From positions 930,001-994,000 of the forward strand of contig NZ_CAKAKO010000001.1 in NCBI RefSeq assembly GCF_916700565.1: a stretch of 64,000 bases of DNA. Direction: 5' to 3'. Made by a program: the position numbers and the translations under genes. Below are positions 56,543-64,000 of this stretch, piece by piece (within the stretch, counting starts at the first letter, position 1; each line of letters starts with the position of its first letter). Origin of the DNA: Xenophilus sp. Marseille-Q4582. GTDB taxonomy: Bacteria; Pseudomonadota; Gammaproteobacteria; Burkholderiales; Burkholderiaceae_C. The notes below the pieces were generated by a model. The model searched no databases, was not told the origin of the DNA, and saw only the letters and a program-made list of their open reading frames with translations.

Positions 56543-56800
56543 CCTCCGCCGGGCCGCCCCAAGGCAGGCCTGCGCCCCCCCGGGGGGCAGCGATACACGA
56601 AGTGATGAGCGTGGGGGTCGTCGCAATCGCCTCCGCCGGGCCGCCCCAAGGCAGGCCTGCGCCCCCCCGGGGGGCAGCGATACACGAAGTGATGAGCGTG
56701 GGGGTCGTCGCAATCGCCTCCGCCGGGCCGCCCCAAGGCAGGCCTGCGCCCCCTCGGGGGGCAGCGATACACGAAGTGAGGAGCGTGGGGGCAGCCATCG
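56543..56800. repeat. Three 87-bp tandem repeats between pheA and tyrA
   Basis: Units start at 56543, 56630 and 56717 with a period of exactly 87 bp. The first two are nearly identical; the third differs at a few bases and in its last dozen. Each unit contains CCTCCGCCGGGCCGCCCC, a GC palindrome (CCCCCCGGGGGG) and GATACACGAAGTGA. The array fills the 264-bp gap between the pheA stop and tyrA start. Confidence 0.95.
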
Positions 56801-56802
56801 CT

Positions 56803-57912
56803 TCAGGCCTTCACCGGGTACGCGCCGATGATCTTGAAGAAGGCGCTGAGGCTGCGCAGCTCCTGCAGGGCGGCGGCCACGTGCGGCTGCGAGGGATGGC
56901 CGTCGAGGTCGATGTAGAAGTAGTAGTCCCACTGGCCGGTGCGGGCCGGGCGCGACTCGAAGCGCGTCATCGAGACCTTGTGCGTCTTCAGCGGCACCAG
57001 CAGGTCGTGCACGGCGCCCGGCTTGTTGGGCACCGACACCACGAGGCTGGTGCAGTCATGTCCGGACACCGGGGGCATGGCCAGCGTGGCGGGCAGAGTG
57101 ATGACGGCGAAGCGGGTGCGGTTGTAGGCGTCGTCCTGGATCGCGTGGGCCACGATGTGCAGGCCGTACTGGGTGGCCGCCCGTTCGCTGGCCAGGCCGG
57201 CCCAGGCCGGGTTGGTGGCCGCCAGACGGGCGCCCTCGGCATTGCTGGACACGGCGCGGCGCTCGGCGTTGGGCAGATGCTTGGACAGCCAGGCCTGGCA
57301 CTGCGCCAGGGCCTGCGGATGCGCCAGCACCGCCTCGATGCCTTCCATCGAGTTCTGCTGGCGCAGCAGGTTGTGGCGGATCAGCAGGCTGACCTCGCCC
57401 ACCACATGGGTGGGTGAGTGCAGGAACATGTCGAGCGAGCGCGTGACCACGCCCTCGTTGGAGTTCTCCACGCCCACCACGCCGTACTGCGCGCTGCCGC
57501 TGGCGGTGGCATGGAAGACCTCGTCGAAGCTGCCACAGTAGATCAGGTCGGCGGCGCCGCCGAAGTACTCGATGGCGGCCTGCTCGCAGAAGGTGCCCTC
57601 GGGGCCCAGCACGGCCACGCGCTGCGGCGACTCGAGCGCCAGGCAGGCCGACATGATCTCGCGCCAGATGGCCGCCACATGCGCCTCGCGCAGCGGGCCC
57701 GGATTGGCGGCCTTGACCTTCTCGATGACCTGCGCGACGCGGTCGGGGCGGAAGAAGGGTGTGCCCTCGCGCTTCTTGACCTCTCCCACCTGTTCCGCCA
57801 CCCGGGCCCGCGCATTGAGCAGCTGCAGCAGCTGCGTGTCGAGGGCGTCGATCTGCGTGCGCAGGTCGGCGAGGCTGGCGGAAGGATCGGGCGAGGGGGT
57901 GGAGGCGGTCAT
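56803..57912 (-). CDS. pheA: Bifunctional chorismate mutase / prephenate dehydratase
   Basis: A 369-residue P-protein for phenylalanine synthesis. Residues about 12-95 are an AroQ chorismate mutase (LADLRTQIDALDTQLLQLLN), 98-280 the prephenate dehydratase (VAVLGPEGTFCEQAA, and the essential TRF in YNRTRFAVI), and 290-365 an ACT domain with ESRP (TRFESRPARTGQWDYYFYID) for feedback by phenylalanine. It follows serC by 61 bases on the same strand. Confidence 0.96.
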   Translation of the reverse strand: MTASTPSPDPSASLADLRTQIDALDTQLLQLLNARARVAEQVGEVKKREGTPFFRPDRVAQVIEKVKAANPGPLREAHVAAIWREIMSACLALESPQRVAVLGPEGTFCEQAAIEYFGGAADLIYCGSFDEVFHATASGSAQYGVVGVENSNEGVVTRSLDMFLHSPTHVVGEVSLLIRHNLLRQQNSMEGIEAVLAHPQALAQCQAWLSKHLPNAERRAVSSNAEGARLAATNPAWAGLASERAATQYGLHIVAHAIQDDAYNRTRFAVITLPATLAMPPVSGHDCTSLVVSVPNKPGAVHDLLVPLKTHKVSMTRFESRPARTGQWDYYFYIDLDGHPSQPHVAAALQELRSLSAFFKIIGAYPVKA

Positions 57913-57973
57913 CGGCGGGGAAGGGAAGGGCGGCGGCCCGCCCCCGCGCGAAGAGGCGCAGATCCGGGCGGGC

Positions 57974-59095
57974 TCAGGCGTGTGAACGCTCGAATTCTCG
58001 CATGTAGGCCACCAGCGCCTGCACGCCCTCCAGCGGCATCGCGTTGTAGATGCTGGCGCGCATGCCGCCGACCGACTTGTGGCCCTTGAGCTGCAGCAGG
58101 CCGGCGTCGCGCGCGCCGTCCAGGAAGGCCTGGTTGCGCGACTCGTCGCGCAGCTGGAAGGGCACGTTCATGCGCGAGCGCCAGGCGGGCGCGACCTGGT
58201 TCACGTAGAACTGCGATCCGTCGATGGCGCCGTACAGCAGTTCGGCCTTGGCGATGTTGCGCCGCTCCATGGCTGCCACGCCGCTCAGTCCGCCCTCGCG
58301 CTGCGCGAGCAGCCACTTGAAGGTGAGCCCCGCCACGTAGATGCCCCAGGTCGGCGGCGTGTTGTACATGGACTGGTTGTCGGCCACCGTGCGGTAGTTG
58401 AAGGCACTGGGGCAGATCGGCAGGGCATGGCCCAGCAGGTCGTCGCGCACGACCACGATGGTCAGGCCGGCCGGGCCGATGTTCTTCTGTGCGCCGCCGA
58501 AGGCCAGGCCGACGCGCGACCAGTCCACGGGCCGCGAGGCCACGTGCGAGGAAAAGTCGATCACCAGCGGCGCCCGGCTGCCCAGCGCGGCGAGGTCCGG
58601 CAGTTCCTGGAACTCGATGCCGTTGATGGTCTCGTTGGAGCACAGGTGCACGTAGGCGGCGTCGGGGCTCAGCGTCCATTGCGCGGGCGCGGCCACGTCG
58701 GTGTGGCCGTTGCCGGCATTGGTGCTTGCCACGCGCGCCTGGGCGTAGCGCCCGGCTTCCTTGTACGACTTGGTGCTCCAGCTGCCCGTGACCACGAAGT
58801 CCACCACACCGCCGCGCGACAGGTTCAGCGGCACGATCGCGTTTTCGCCCAGGCCGCCGCCCTGCATGAACAGGATGTGGAACTCCGAAGGCACGGCCAG
58901 CAGCTGGCGCAGGTCGGCCTCGGCCTCGGCGAGGATCTGGCCGAATTCCTTGCCGCGATGGCTCATCTCCATCACGCCCAGGCCGCTGCCGTGCCAGTCC
59001 AGCATCTGCTCGGCGGCTTCGCGCAGCACTTCTTCCGGCATGGCGGCCGGACCGGCCGAGAAGTTGTAGGGCCGAGGCCCGCCCGCCGCGCTCAC
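57974..59095 (-). CDS. serC: Phosphoserine aminotransferase
   Basis: A 373-residue PLP enzyme for serine and pyridoxine synthesis. The N-terminal [19 protein letters not shown] is unmistakable, and the PLP lysine lies in [18 protein letters not shown]. The start is a GTG at 59095 whose bases overlap the stop of the DUF2059 gene (GTGA); later ATGs would cut into the conserved N-terminus. Confidence 0.95.
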   Translation of the reverse strand: MSAAGGPRPYNFSAGPAAMPEEVLREAAEQMLDWHGSGLGVMEMSHRGKEFGQILAEAEADLRQLLAVPSEFHILFMQGGGLGENAIVPLNLSRGGVVDFVVTGSWSTKSYKEAGRYAQARVASTNAGNGHTDVAAPAQWTLSPDAAYVHLCSNETINGIEFQELPDLAALGSRAPLVIDFSSHVASRPVDWSRVGLAFGGAQKNIGPAGLTIVVVRDDLLGHALPICPSAFNYRTVADNQSMYNTPPTWGIYVAGLTFKWLLAQREGGLSGVAAMERRNIAKAELLYGAIDGSQFYVNQVAPAWRSRMNVPFQLRDESRNQAFLDGARDAGLLQLKGHKSVGGMRASIYNAMPLEGVQALVAYMREFERSHA

Positions 59096-59667
59096 TTCTT
59101 GGCCGGCGCCTTGGTGCCCGCGGCGTTGCCGTTGGCAGGACCCGTGGGTGCCCCCAGCGCCTTGGCCACCGCCTTGTCCAGCTGGTCCAGCTTGGGTTCG
59201 ATGCTGGTGCGCGTGTCGGCGACCACCTTCTCGGCCAGGGCCGCCTGCAGCTGGGGGTTGATTTCCTGGTACTTCTTGCTCACCGGCGAGTTGATCCAGG
59301 CCACCAGCTGGCGCAGTTCCTCTTCGGAGAAGTTCTGTTCCAGCACCGGCGTCAGGGCGGCCGGTGCCACCTGCACGGCCCGGTCGCGCACGATGGGGTA
59401 GGCCTCGTCGAAGTACTTCTTCAGCTCGGCGTCGGCGGCCTTGCCGGCGGCTTCGCGCTTGGCCTCGGGCACCTGCGTCTGCAGGTAGCCGGCGCCGGCA
59501 CGGGCCACGGGCAGGCTCGACTCCTCGACCAGGCCGCGGGCCAGCGCTTCCACGCCGGGACGCTGCAGTTCCAGGAACTGCTTGATCAGCGCCGCCTTGT
59601 CCTGGGCCAGGGCCAGGCTGGAGGTGGCCAGCGTGGCGGCCAGCAGGGAGAGTTTCAGTGCTTTCAT
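59092..59667 (-). CDS. DUF2059 periplasmic protein
   Basis: A 191-residue exported protein with a signal peptide ending near LALAQ (residue 22) and a helical DUF2059 domain ([14 protein letters not shown]... [21 protein letters not shown], each in part). The C-terminal 20 residues are Gly/Ala/Lys-rich. The function is unknown. It is locked between gyrA and serC by 4-base overlaps on both sides. Confidence 0.88.
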   Translation of the reverse strand: MKALKLSLLAATLATSSLALAQDKAALIKQFLELQRPGVEALARGLVEESSLPVARAGAGYLQTQVPEAKREAAGKAADAELKKYFDEAYPIVRDRAVQVAPAALTPVLEQNFSEEELRQLVAWINSPVSKKYQEINPQLQAALAEKVVADTRTSIEPKLDQLDKAVAKALGAPTGPANGNAAGTKAPAKK

Positions 59668-62303
59668 TCAGGACTTTCTGTGGAGGTGTTGGAATCGCCT
59701 TCGGCTTCCGCCCCGGCATGGGCGTCGTTCTCGACGATGCGTTGCAGGCCGCTGAGCTTGGCCCCTTCGTCCAGGCCGATCAGCGTGACGCCCTGCGTGG
59801 CACGGCCGAGTTCGCGGATCTCGCTCACCCGGGTGCGCACCAGCACGCCGGTGTCGGTGATGAGCATGATCTCGTCGTCGGCATGCACCAGGGTCGCGGC
59901 CACGACCTTGCCGTTGCGCTCGCTCTGTTGGATCGCGATCATGCCTTTGGTTCCCCGGCCATGTCGCGTGTATTCGGTGATGCTGGTGCGTTTTCCGTAA
60001 CCATTTTCGGTCGCGGTGAGCACGCTCTGCTGCTCGTCCTCGGCCACCAGCATGGCGATCACGCCCTGGCCTTCTTCCAGCGTCATGCCGCGCACGCCGC
60101 GCGCATTGCGGCCCATGGGGCGCACGTCGTTCTCGTCGAAGCGCACGGCCTTGCCGCCGTCGCTGAACAGCATCACGTCATGCTTGCCGTCGGTCAGGGC
60201 GGCGCCAATCAGGTAGTCGCCCTCGTCCAGGCCGACGGCGATGATGCCGGCCTTGCGCGGGTTGTTGAATTCGTCCAGCGGCGTCTTCTTCACGGTGCCC
60301 ATGGACGTGGTCATGAACACGAATCGGTCGGACGGGAAGTTGCGCGCCTCGCCGGTCAGTGCCAGCACCACGTTGATCTTCTCGCCGTCCTGCAGCGGGA
60401 ACATGTTGACGATGGGCCGTCCGCGCGAGTTGCGCGAGCCCGCCGGCACTTCCCACACCTTGAGCCAGTACAGCCGGCCACGGTTAGAGAAGCACAGGAT
60501 GTAGTCGTGCGTGTTGGCGATGAAGAGCTGGTCGATCCAGTCGTCTTCCTTGGTGGCCGTGGCCTGCTTGCCGCGCCCGCCGCGCTTTTGCGCGCGGTAC
60601 TCGGACAGCGGCTGGCTCTTGATGTAGCCCGAGTGCGAGAGTGTCACCACCATGTCGGTGGGCGTGATGAGGTCCTCGGTCGACAGGTCGTAGGCGCTGT
60701 GCTCGATCAGGCTGCGGCGCGCGCCCAGCTTGGTCTGGCCGAATTCCTGCTTCAGCGCCGTGAGCTCGTCGCCGATGATGGTGGACACGCGCCCGGGCTT
60801 GGCCAGGATGTCGAGCAGGTCCTCGATCTCCGCCATCACTTCCTTGTATTCGGCCGTGATCTTGTCCTGCTCCAGGCCCGTGAGGCGTTGCAGGCGCATC
60901 TGCAGGATTTCCTGGGCCTGCGTGTCCGACAGCCTGTAGAGGCCATCGCCTTGCAGGCCGTAGGCGCGCTCCAGGCCTTCGGGGCGGTAGTCGTCGGCAT
61001 TGACGATGCCGCCGTCGGCGCGTGTGCGCGTGAGCATCTCGCGCACCAGCTGGCTGTCCCACGCGCGGGCCATCAGCTCGGCCTTGGCGACCGGCGGGGT
61101 GGGCGACTCGCGGATGATGCGGATGAATTCGTCGATGTTGGCCAGCGCGACGGCCAGGCCTTCCAGCACGTGGCCGCGCTCGCGCGCCTTGCGCAGGTTG
61201 AAGACCGTGCGGCGGGTGACCACTTCGCGGCGGTGCTGCAGGAAGACCTCGATCAGGTCCTTGAGGTTGCACAGCTTGGGCTGGCCGTCGACCAGCGCTA
61301 CCATGTTGATGCCGAAGGTGTCCTGCAGCTGGGTCTGCTTGTACAGGTTGTTCAGCACCACCTCGGGCACTTCGCCGCGCTTGAGCTCGATCACCAGCCG
61401 CATGCCCGATTTGTCGGACTCGTCCTGGATGTGGCTGATGCCTTCGAGCTTCTTCTCGTGCACCAGCTCGGCCATGCGCTCCTGCAGCGTCTTCTTGTTG
61501 ACCTGGTAGGGGAGCTCGTCGACGATGATTGCCTGGCGCTGGCCGCGGTCGATGTCCTCGAAATGGCACTTGGCGCGCATCACCACCTTGCCGCGGCCGG
61601 TGCGGTAGCCTTCCTTGACGCTGTTGATGCCGTAGATCACGCCAGCCGTGGGGAAGTCCGGCGCCGGGATGATCTCCATCAGGTCGTCGATGCTGGCCTC
61701 GGGATGGCGCAGCAGGTGCAGGCAGCCATCGACCACCTCGCCCAGGTTGTGCGGCGGAATATTGGTGGCCATGCCCACGGCAATACCGCCCGAGCCATTG
61801 ACCAGCAAATTCGGCAGCCGGCTGGGCAATACGATCGGCTCTTTCTCGCTGCCGTCGTAATTGGGCCCGAAATCGACCGTTTCCTTGTCGATATCGGCCA
61901 GCATTTCATGCGCGATTTTGGCCAGGCGAATTTCCGTATATCGCATGGCCGCGGCGTTGTCGCCGTCGACCGAACCGAAATTGCCCTGGCCGTCCACCAG
62001 CATGTGGCGCATGGAGAAATCCTGCGCCAGCCGCACGATGGTGTCGTAAACCGACTGGTCGCCGTGCGGGTGGTACTTGCCGATCACGTCGCCCACGATG
62101 CGCGCCGACTTCTTGTAGGGGCGGTTCCAGTCGTTGTTCAGCTCGTGCATCGCGTACAGCACGCGCCGGTGCACCGGCTTGAGCCCGTCGCGGGCGTCCG
62201 GCAGGGCGCGACCGACGATCACGCTCATGGCGTAATCGAGGTAGCTGCGGCGCATCTCCTCTTCGAGACTGATGGGCAGCGTTTCTTTGGCGAAGGAAGT
62301 CAT
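59664..62303 (-). CDS. gyrA: DNA gyrase subunit A
   Basis: An 879-residue type II topoisomerase subunit. The catalytic Y122 ([10 protein letters not shown]) and GyrA-box (QKRGGRGK) are present, followed by the six-bladed C-terminal DNA-wrapping domain and an acidic tail. Numbering coincides with E. coli through the quinolone-resistance region, where it reads [13 protein letters not shown]: residue 83 is Gln instead of Ser, with D82 and D87 kept. The start at 62303 matches the family. Confidence 0.97.
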   Translation of the reverse strand: MTSFAKETLPISLEEEMRRSYLDYAMSVIVGRALPDARDGLKPVHRRVLYAMHELNNDWNRPYKKSARIVGDVIGKYHPHGDQSVYDTIVRLAQDFSMRHMLVDGQGNFGSVDGDNAAAMRYTEIRLAKIAHEMLADIDKETVDFGPNYDGSEKEPIVLPSRLPNLLVNGSGGIAVGMATNIPPHNLGEVVDGCLHLLRHPEASIDDLMEIIPAPDFPTAGVIYGINSVKEGYRTGRGKVVMRAKCHFEDIDRGQRQAIIVDELPYQVNKKTLQERMAELVHEKKLEGISHIQDESDKSGMRLVIELKRGEVPEVVLNNLYKQTQLQDTFGINMVALVDGQPKLCNLKDLIEVFLQHRREVVTRRTVFNLRKARERGHVLEGLAVALANIDEFIRIIRESPTPPVAKAELMARAWDSQLVREMLTRTRADGGIVNADDYRPEGLERAYGLQGDGLYRLSDTQAQEILQMRLQRLTGLEQDKITAEYKEVMAEIEDLLDILAKPGRVSTIIGDELTALKQEFGQTKLGARRSLIEHSAYDLSTEDLITPTDMVVTLSHSGYIKSQPLSEYRAQKRGGRGKQATATKEDDWIDQLFIANTHDYILCFSNRGRLYWLKVWEVPAGSRNSRGRPIVNMFPLQDGEKINVVLALTGEARNFPSDRFVFMTTSMGTVKKTPLDEFNNPRKAGIIAVGLDEGDYLIGAALTDGKHDVMLFSDGGKAVRFDENDVRPMGRNARGVRGMTLEEGQGVIAMLVAEDEQQSVLTATENGYGKRTSITEYTRHGRGTKGMIAIQQSERNGKVVAATLVHADDEIMLITDTGVLVRTRVSEIRELGRATQGVTLIGLDEGAKLSGLQRIVENDAHAGAEAEGDSNTSTESPE

Positions 62304-62530
62304 CAAGGCGTCAAGACTGGGCGGAATGGCGGATTTTACGCCCCCGGGGATGTGGCGACCAAGCAACAGAACAGGCCGGATTCCGCCGCCGTCCTACGCT
62401 TGCGCCCCCCGCCCAAGCCGGTTTGCCAAAGACCCTATGGCACAATCATCTGAACGTTTTGGGTGGTGGTCACTTGAGACGTCCTTGATTCGCAGCGCGG
62501 CTGCGGCTTTTTCCCCCCAAGAGGAGAACC

Positions 62531-63187
62531 ATGAAGAAACTGAACAAAGTGGCGATGATGTTTGCAGTCGCTGCGATCGCCACGGCCGCCGGCGCGCAGA
62601 CCCGTGTGACCGCCGCCAACGGTGGCCCCGTGATCGACAACTGGCAGAACGGCACGAGCGAACTGGTCTGGAAGAACGGCACGAATGAACTGTGCTGGCG
62701 CGATTCCAACTGGACGCCCGCCACGGCTGCTGTGGGTTGCGATGGTGCTCTGGTTCCCGCCGCCGCTCCTGCTCCCGCCGTGACGCCGGCTCCCGCAGCG
62801 CCTGTCGCTCCGCCGGCTCCCCCGGTCGCCGCGTCCAAGGTCACCTTCGCTGCCGACGCCTTCTTCGACTTCGACAAGTCGGTGCTCAAGCCCGAAGGCC
62901 GCGCCAAGCTGGACGACCTGGTCAGCAAGATCCGTGGCATCAACCTGGAAGTGATCATCGCCGTCGGCCACACCGACTCGATCGGTTCGGACGCCTACAA
63001 CCAACGCCTGTCGGTGCGCCGTGCCGAAGCCGTGAAGGCCTACCTGGTCTCCAAGGGCATCGAACGCAACCGCGTCTACACCGAAGGCAAGGGCGAGAAG
63101 CAGCCTGTGGCGGACAACCGCACCAAGGAAGGCCGCGCCAAGAACCGCCGCGTGGAAATCGAAGTGGTCGGCACCCGCGCCAACTGA
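62531..63187 (+). CDS. ompA: OmpA-family outer membrane protein
   Basis: A 218-residue exported protein. The signal peptide ends near AAGAQ (residue 23). A short N-terminal domain with a repeated NGT-S/N-EL motif and two cysteines (CWRDSNW, VGCDGAL) is followed by a Pro/Ala linker (about 77-100) and an OmpA C-terminal peptidoglycan-binding domain (FFDFDKSVLKPEGRAKL, GHTDSIGSDAYNQRLSVRRA). It lacks the eight-stranded barrel of E. coli OmpA. GAGGAG precedes the start. Confidence 0.92.
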   Translation: MKKLNKVAMMFAVAAIATAAGAQTRVTAANGGPVIDNWQNGTSELVWKNGTNELCWRDSNWTPATAAVGCDGALVPAAAPAPAVTPAPAAPVAPPAPPVAASKVTFAADAFFDFDKSVLKPEGRAKLDDLVSKIRGINLEVIIAVGHTDSIGSDAYNQRLSVRRAEAVKAYLVSKGIERNRVYTEGKGEKQPVADNRTKEGRAKNRRVEIEVVGTRAN

Positions 63188-63208
63188 TTCGGATCCCGCG
63201 ATCTTCGG

Positions 63209-63238
63209 AAACCCCGCCTCGGCGGGGTTTTTGTTTTG
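63209..63238 (+). terminator. Rho-independent terminator after ompA
   Basis: An 8-bp CCCCGCC/GGCGGGG stem with a two- to four-base loop and TTTTTGTTTT. Confidence 0.92.
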
Positions 63239-63291
63239 TACGGACGGCAGGCCTGGGCCCTGCGGCCGCAGGGCACGCCGATAATTTGCGC

Positions 63292-64000
63292 ATGACCGCA
63301 GAAAAGCTCAACGCCGATCCGGCCGAACTGGCCAAATTCTCCGAACTCGCGCACCGCTGGTGGGACCTGGACAGCGAATTCCGGCCGCTGCACGACATCA
63401 ATCCGCTGCGCCTGGACTGGATCGAAACGCTGGCGCCTGTGGCCAATCAGCGTGTCGTCGACGTCGGCTGTGGCGGGGGCATCCTTGCCGACGCCCTGGC
63501 GCGCCGCGGTGCGCAGGTGCTGGGCATCGACCTGGCGAGCAAGGCGCTGAAGGTGGCGCAGCTTCATGCGCTGGAAGCCGGCACGCGGGGCGTTAAGTAC
63601 CGCGAGGTCAGCGCCGAGGCGCTGGCGGCCGAGATGCCCGGCCAATTCGACATCGTGACCTGCATGGAAATGCTGGAGCATGTGCCGGACCCGGCCTCCG
63701 TCGTCCGGGCGTGCGCGACGCTGGTGAAGCCCGGCGGCTGGGTGTTCCTGTCCACCATCCACCGCAACGCCAAGGCATTCGCGCTCGCCATCGTGGGTGC
63801 GGAGTACGTGCTGGGCATGCTGCCCCGCGGCACGCACGAATACGCGAAGCTGATCCGGCCCAGCGAACTGGCGGGCCACTGCCGTGCCGCCGGCCTGGAA
63901 CTGCAGCAGATGCGCGGCCTGCAGCACAACCCGGTCACGCGCCGCTACTGGCTCAGCAACGACACCAGCGTCAACTACATGGTCGCCACGCGCCGGCCGG
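63292..64000 (+). CDS. ubiG: Ubiquinone biosynthesis O-methyltransferase UbiG, truncated by the window
   Basis: At least 236 codons are open to the window edge without a stop. The N-terminal ELAHRWWDLDSEFRPLHDIN, SAM motif VVDVGCGGGILADALARRG, MEMLEHVPDP and STIHRNAKAFALAIV are typical of UbiG, which methylates both hydroxyls on the ubiquinone ring. The protein reaches SNDTSVNYMVATRRP near the edge, so only a few residues are missing. Confidence 0.95.
   Translation, partial: MTAEKLNADPAELAKFSELAHRWWDLDSEFRPLHDINPLRLDWIETLAPVANQRVVDVGCGGGILADALARRGAQVLGIDLASKALKVAQLHALEAGTRGVKYREVSAEALAAEMPGQFDIVTCMEMLEHVPDPASVVRACATLVKPGGWVFLSTIHRNAKAFALAIVGAEYVLGMLPRGTHEYAKLIRPSELAGHCRAAGLELQQMRGLQHNPVTRRYWLSNDTSVNYMVATRRP

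Noticed and set aside
56543-56800. CRISPR-like array
   Set aside because: The units are contiguous 87-bp copies without variable spacers, and no cas gene is nearby.
53464-57417. A 1317-codon plus-strand frame containing three identical 29-residue repeats
   Set aside because: The repeats are only the translation of the 87-bp DNA repeats; the rest is antisense to aroA-cmk, tyrA and pheA.
59658-62453. A 931-codon plus-strand open frame
   Set aside because: Exact antisense of gyrA; no ribosome-binding site or family likeness.

Overview
The window is a GC-rich, densely packed chromosomal segment from a betaproteobacterium of the order Burkholderiales, most probably a Comamonadaceae member (Acidovorax/Variovorax/Delftia type). 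This is inferred from the block ompA / gyrA-DUF2059-serC-pheA-tyrA-aroA::cmk-rpsA-ihfB-lapA-lapB, the fused AroA-Cmk protein, the Bug-type solute receptor and the GC-rich intergenic repeats. Genus is not assigned. No rRNA, tRNA, transposase, phage gene or CRISPR array was recognised.

Layout. 1-10.0 kb: 3' end of clpA, a cardiolipin synthase, a Na/phosphate-symporter-type protein, then a minus-strand LacI - ABC transporter - metallophosphoesterase operon with a palindromic operator at its head. 10.0-19.4 kb: small housekeeping genes, a QseBC-type two-component system followed by a YgiW-like periplasmic protein, metY, a CBS protein, mogA, darP and pmbA/tldE. 19.4-30.7 kb is the accessory part: an AraC-controlled set (3-ketosteroid-dehydrogenase-like flavoprotein, Bug receptor, AhpD-like and EthD-domain proteins), a second set (SDR, flavin monooxygenase, BASS transporter, NAD-epimerase), a LysR regulator, a Sel1-like protein and a TauE/SafE permease. 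At 30.74-31.01 kb a 270-bp nested inverted-repeat element fills a convergent gene junction. 31-39.5 kb: deaminase plus orphan NMT1-type receptor, Nudix, yqeY, rpsU, a three-gene flavoprotein / lipoprotein / fatty-acid-hydroxylase operon, cobA and ybiB.

39.5-48.3 kb is a nitrate assimilation system: NrtA-NrtB-NrtD importer, a NasC-like flavoprotein, NasA nitrate reductase, YbiB and CobA (siroheme), all on the minus strand. The divergent-side regulator gene nasR encodes a NIT-ANTAR protein. The control region between nasR and nrtA shows an NtrC-type site, a near-perfect sigma54 promoter, two short hexaloop hairpins and a Rho-independent terminator, i.e. the whole transcription-plus-antitermination logic known from Klebsiella nasF. 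No nitrite reductase gene is in the window.

48.4-64 kb: tsaD, then the long minus-strand aromatic amino acid / translation cluster listed above, interrupted between pheA and tyrA by three 87-bp tandem repeats, and finally ompA and a truncated ubiG on the plus strand. Many genes overlap by 4 bases (ATGA, GTGA or TTGA), so translation coupling is likely throughout.
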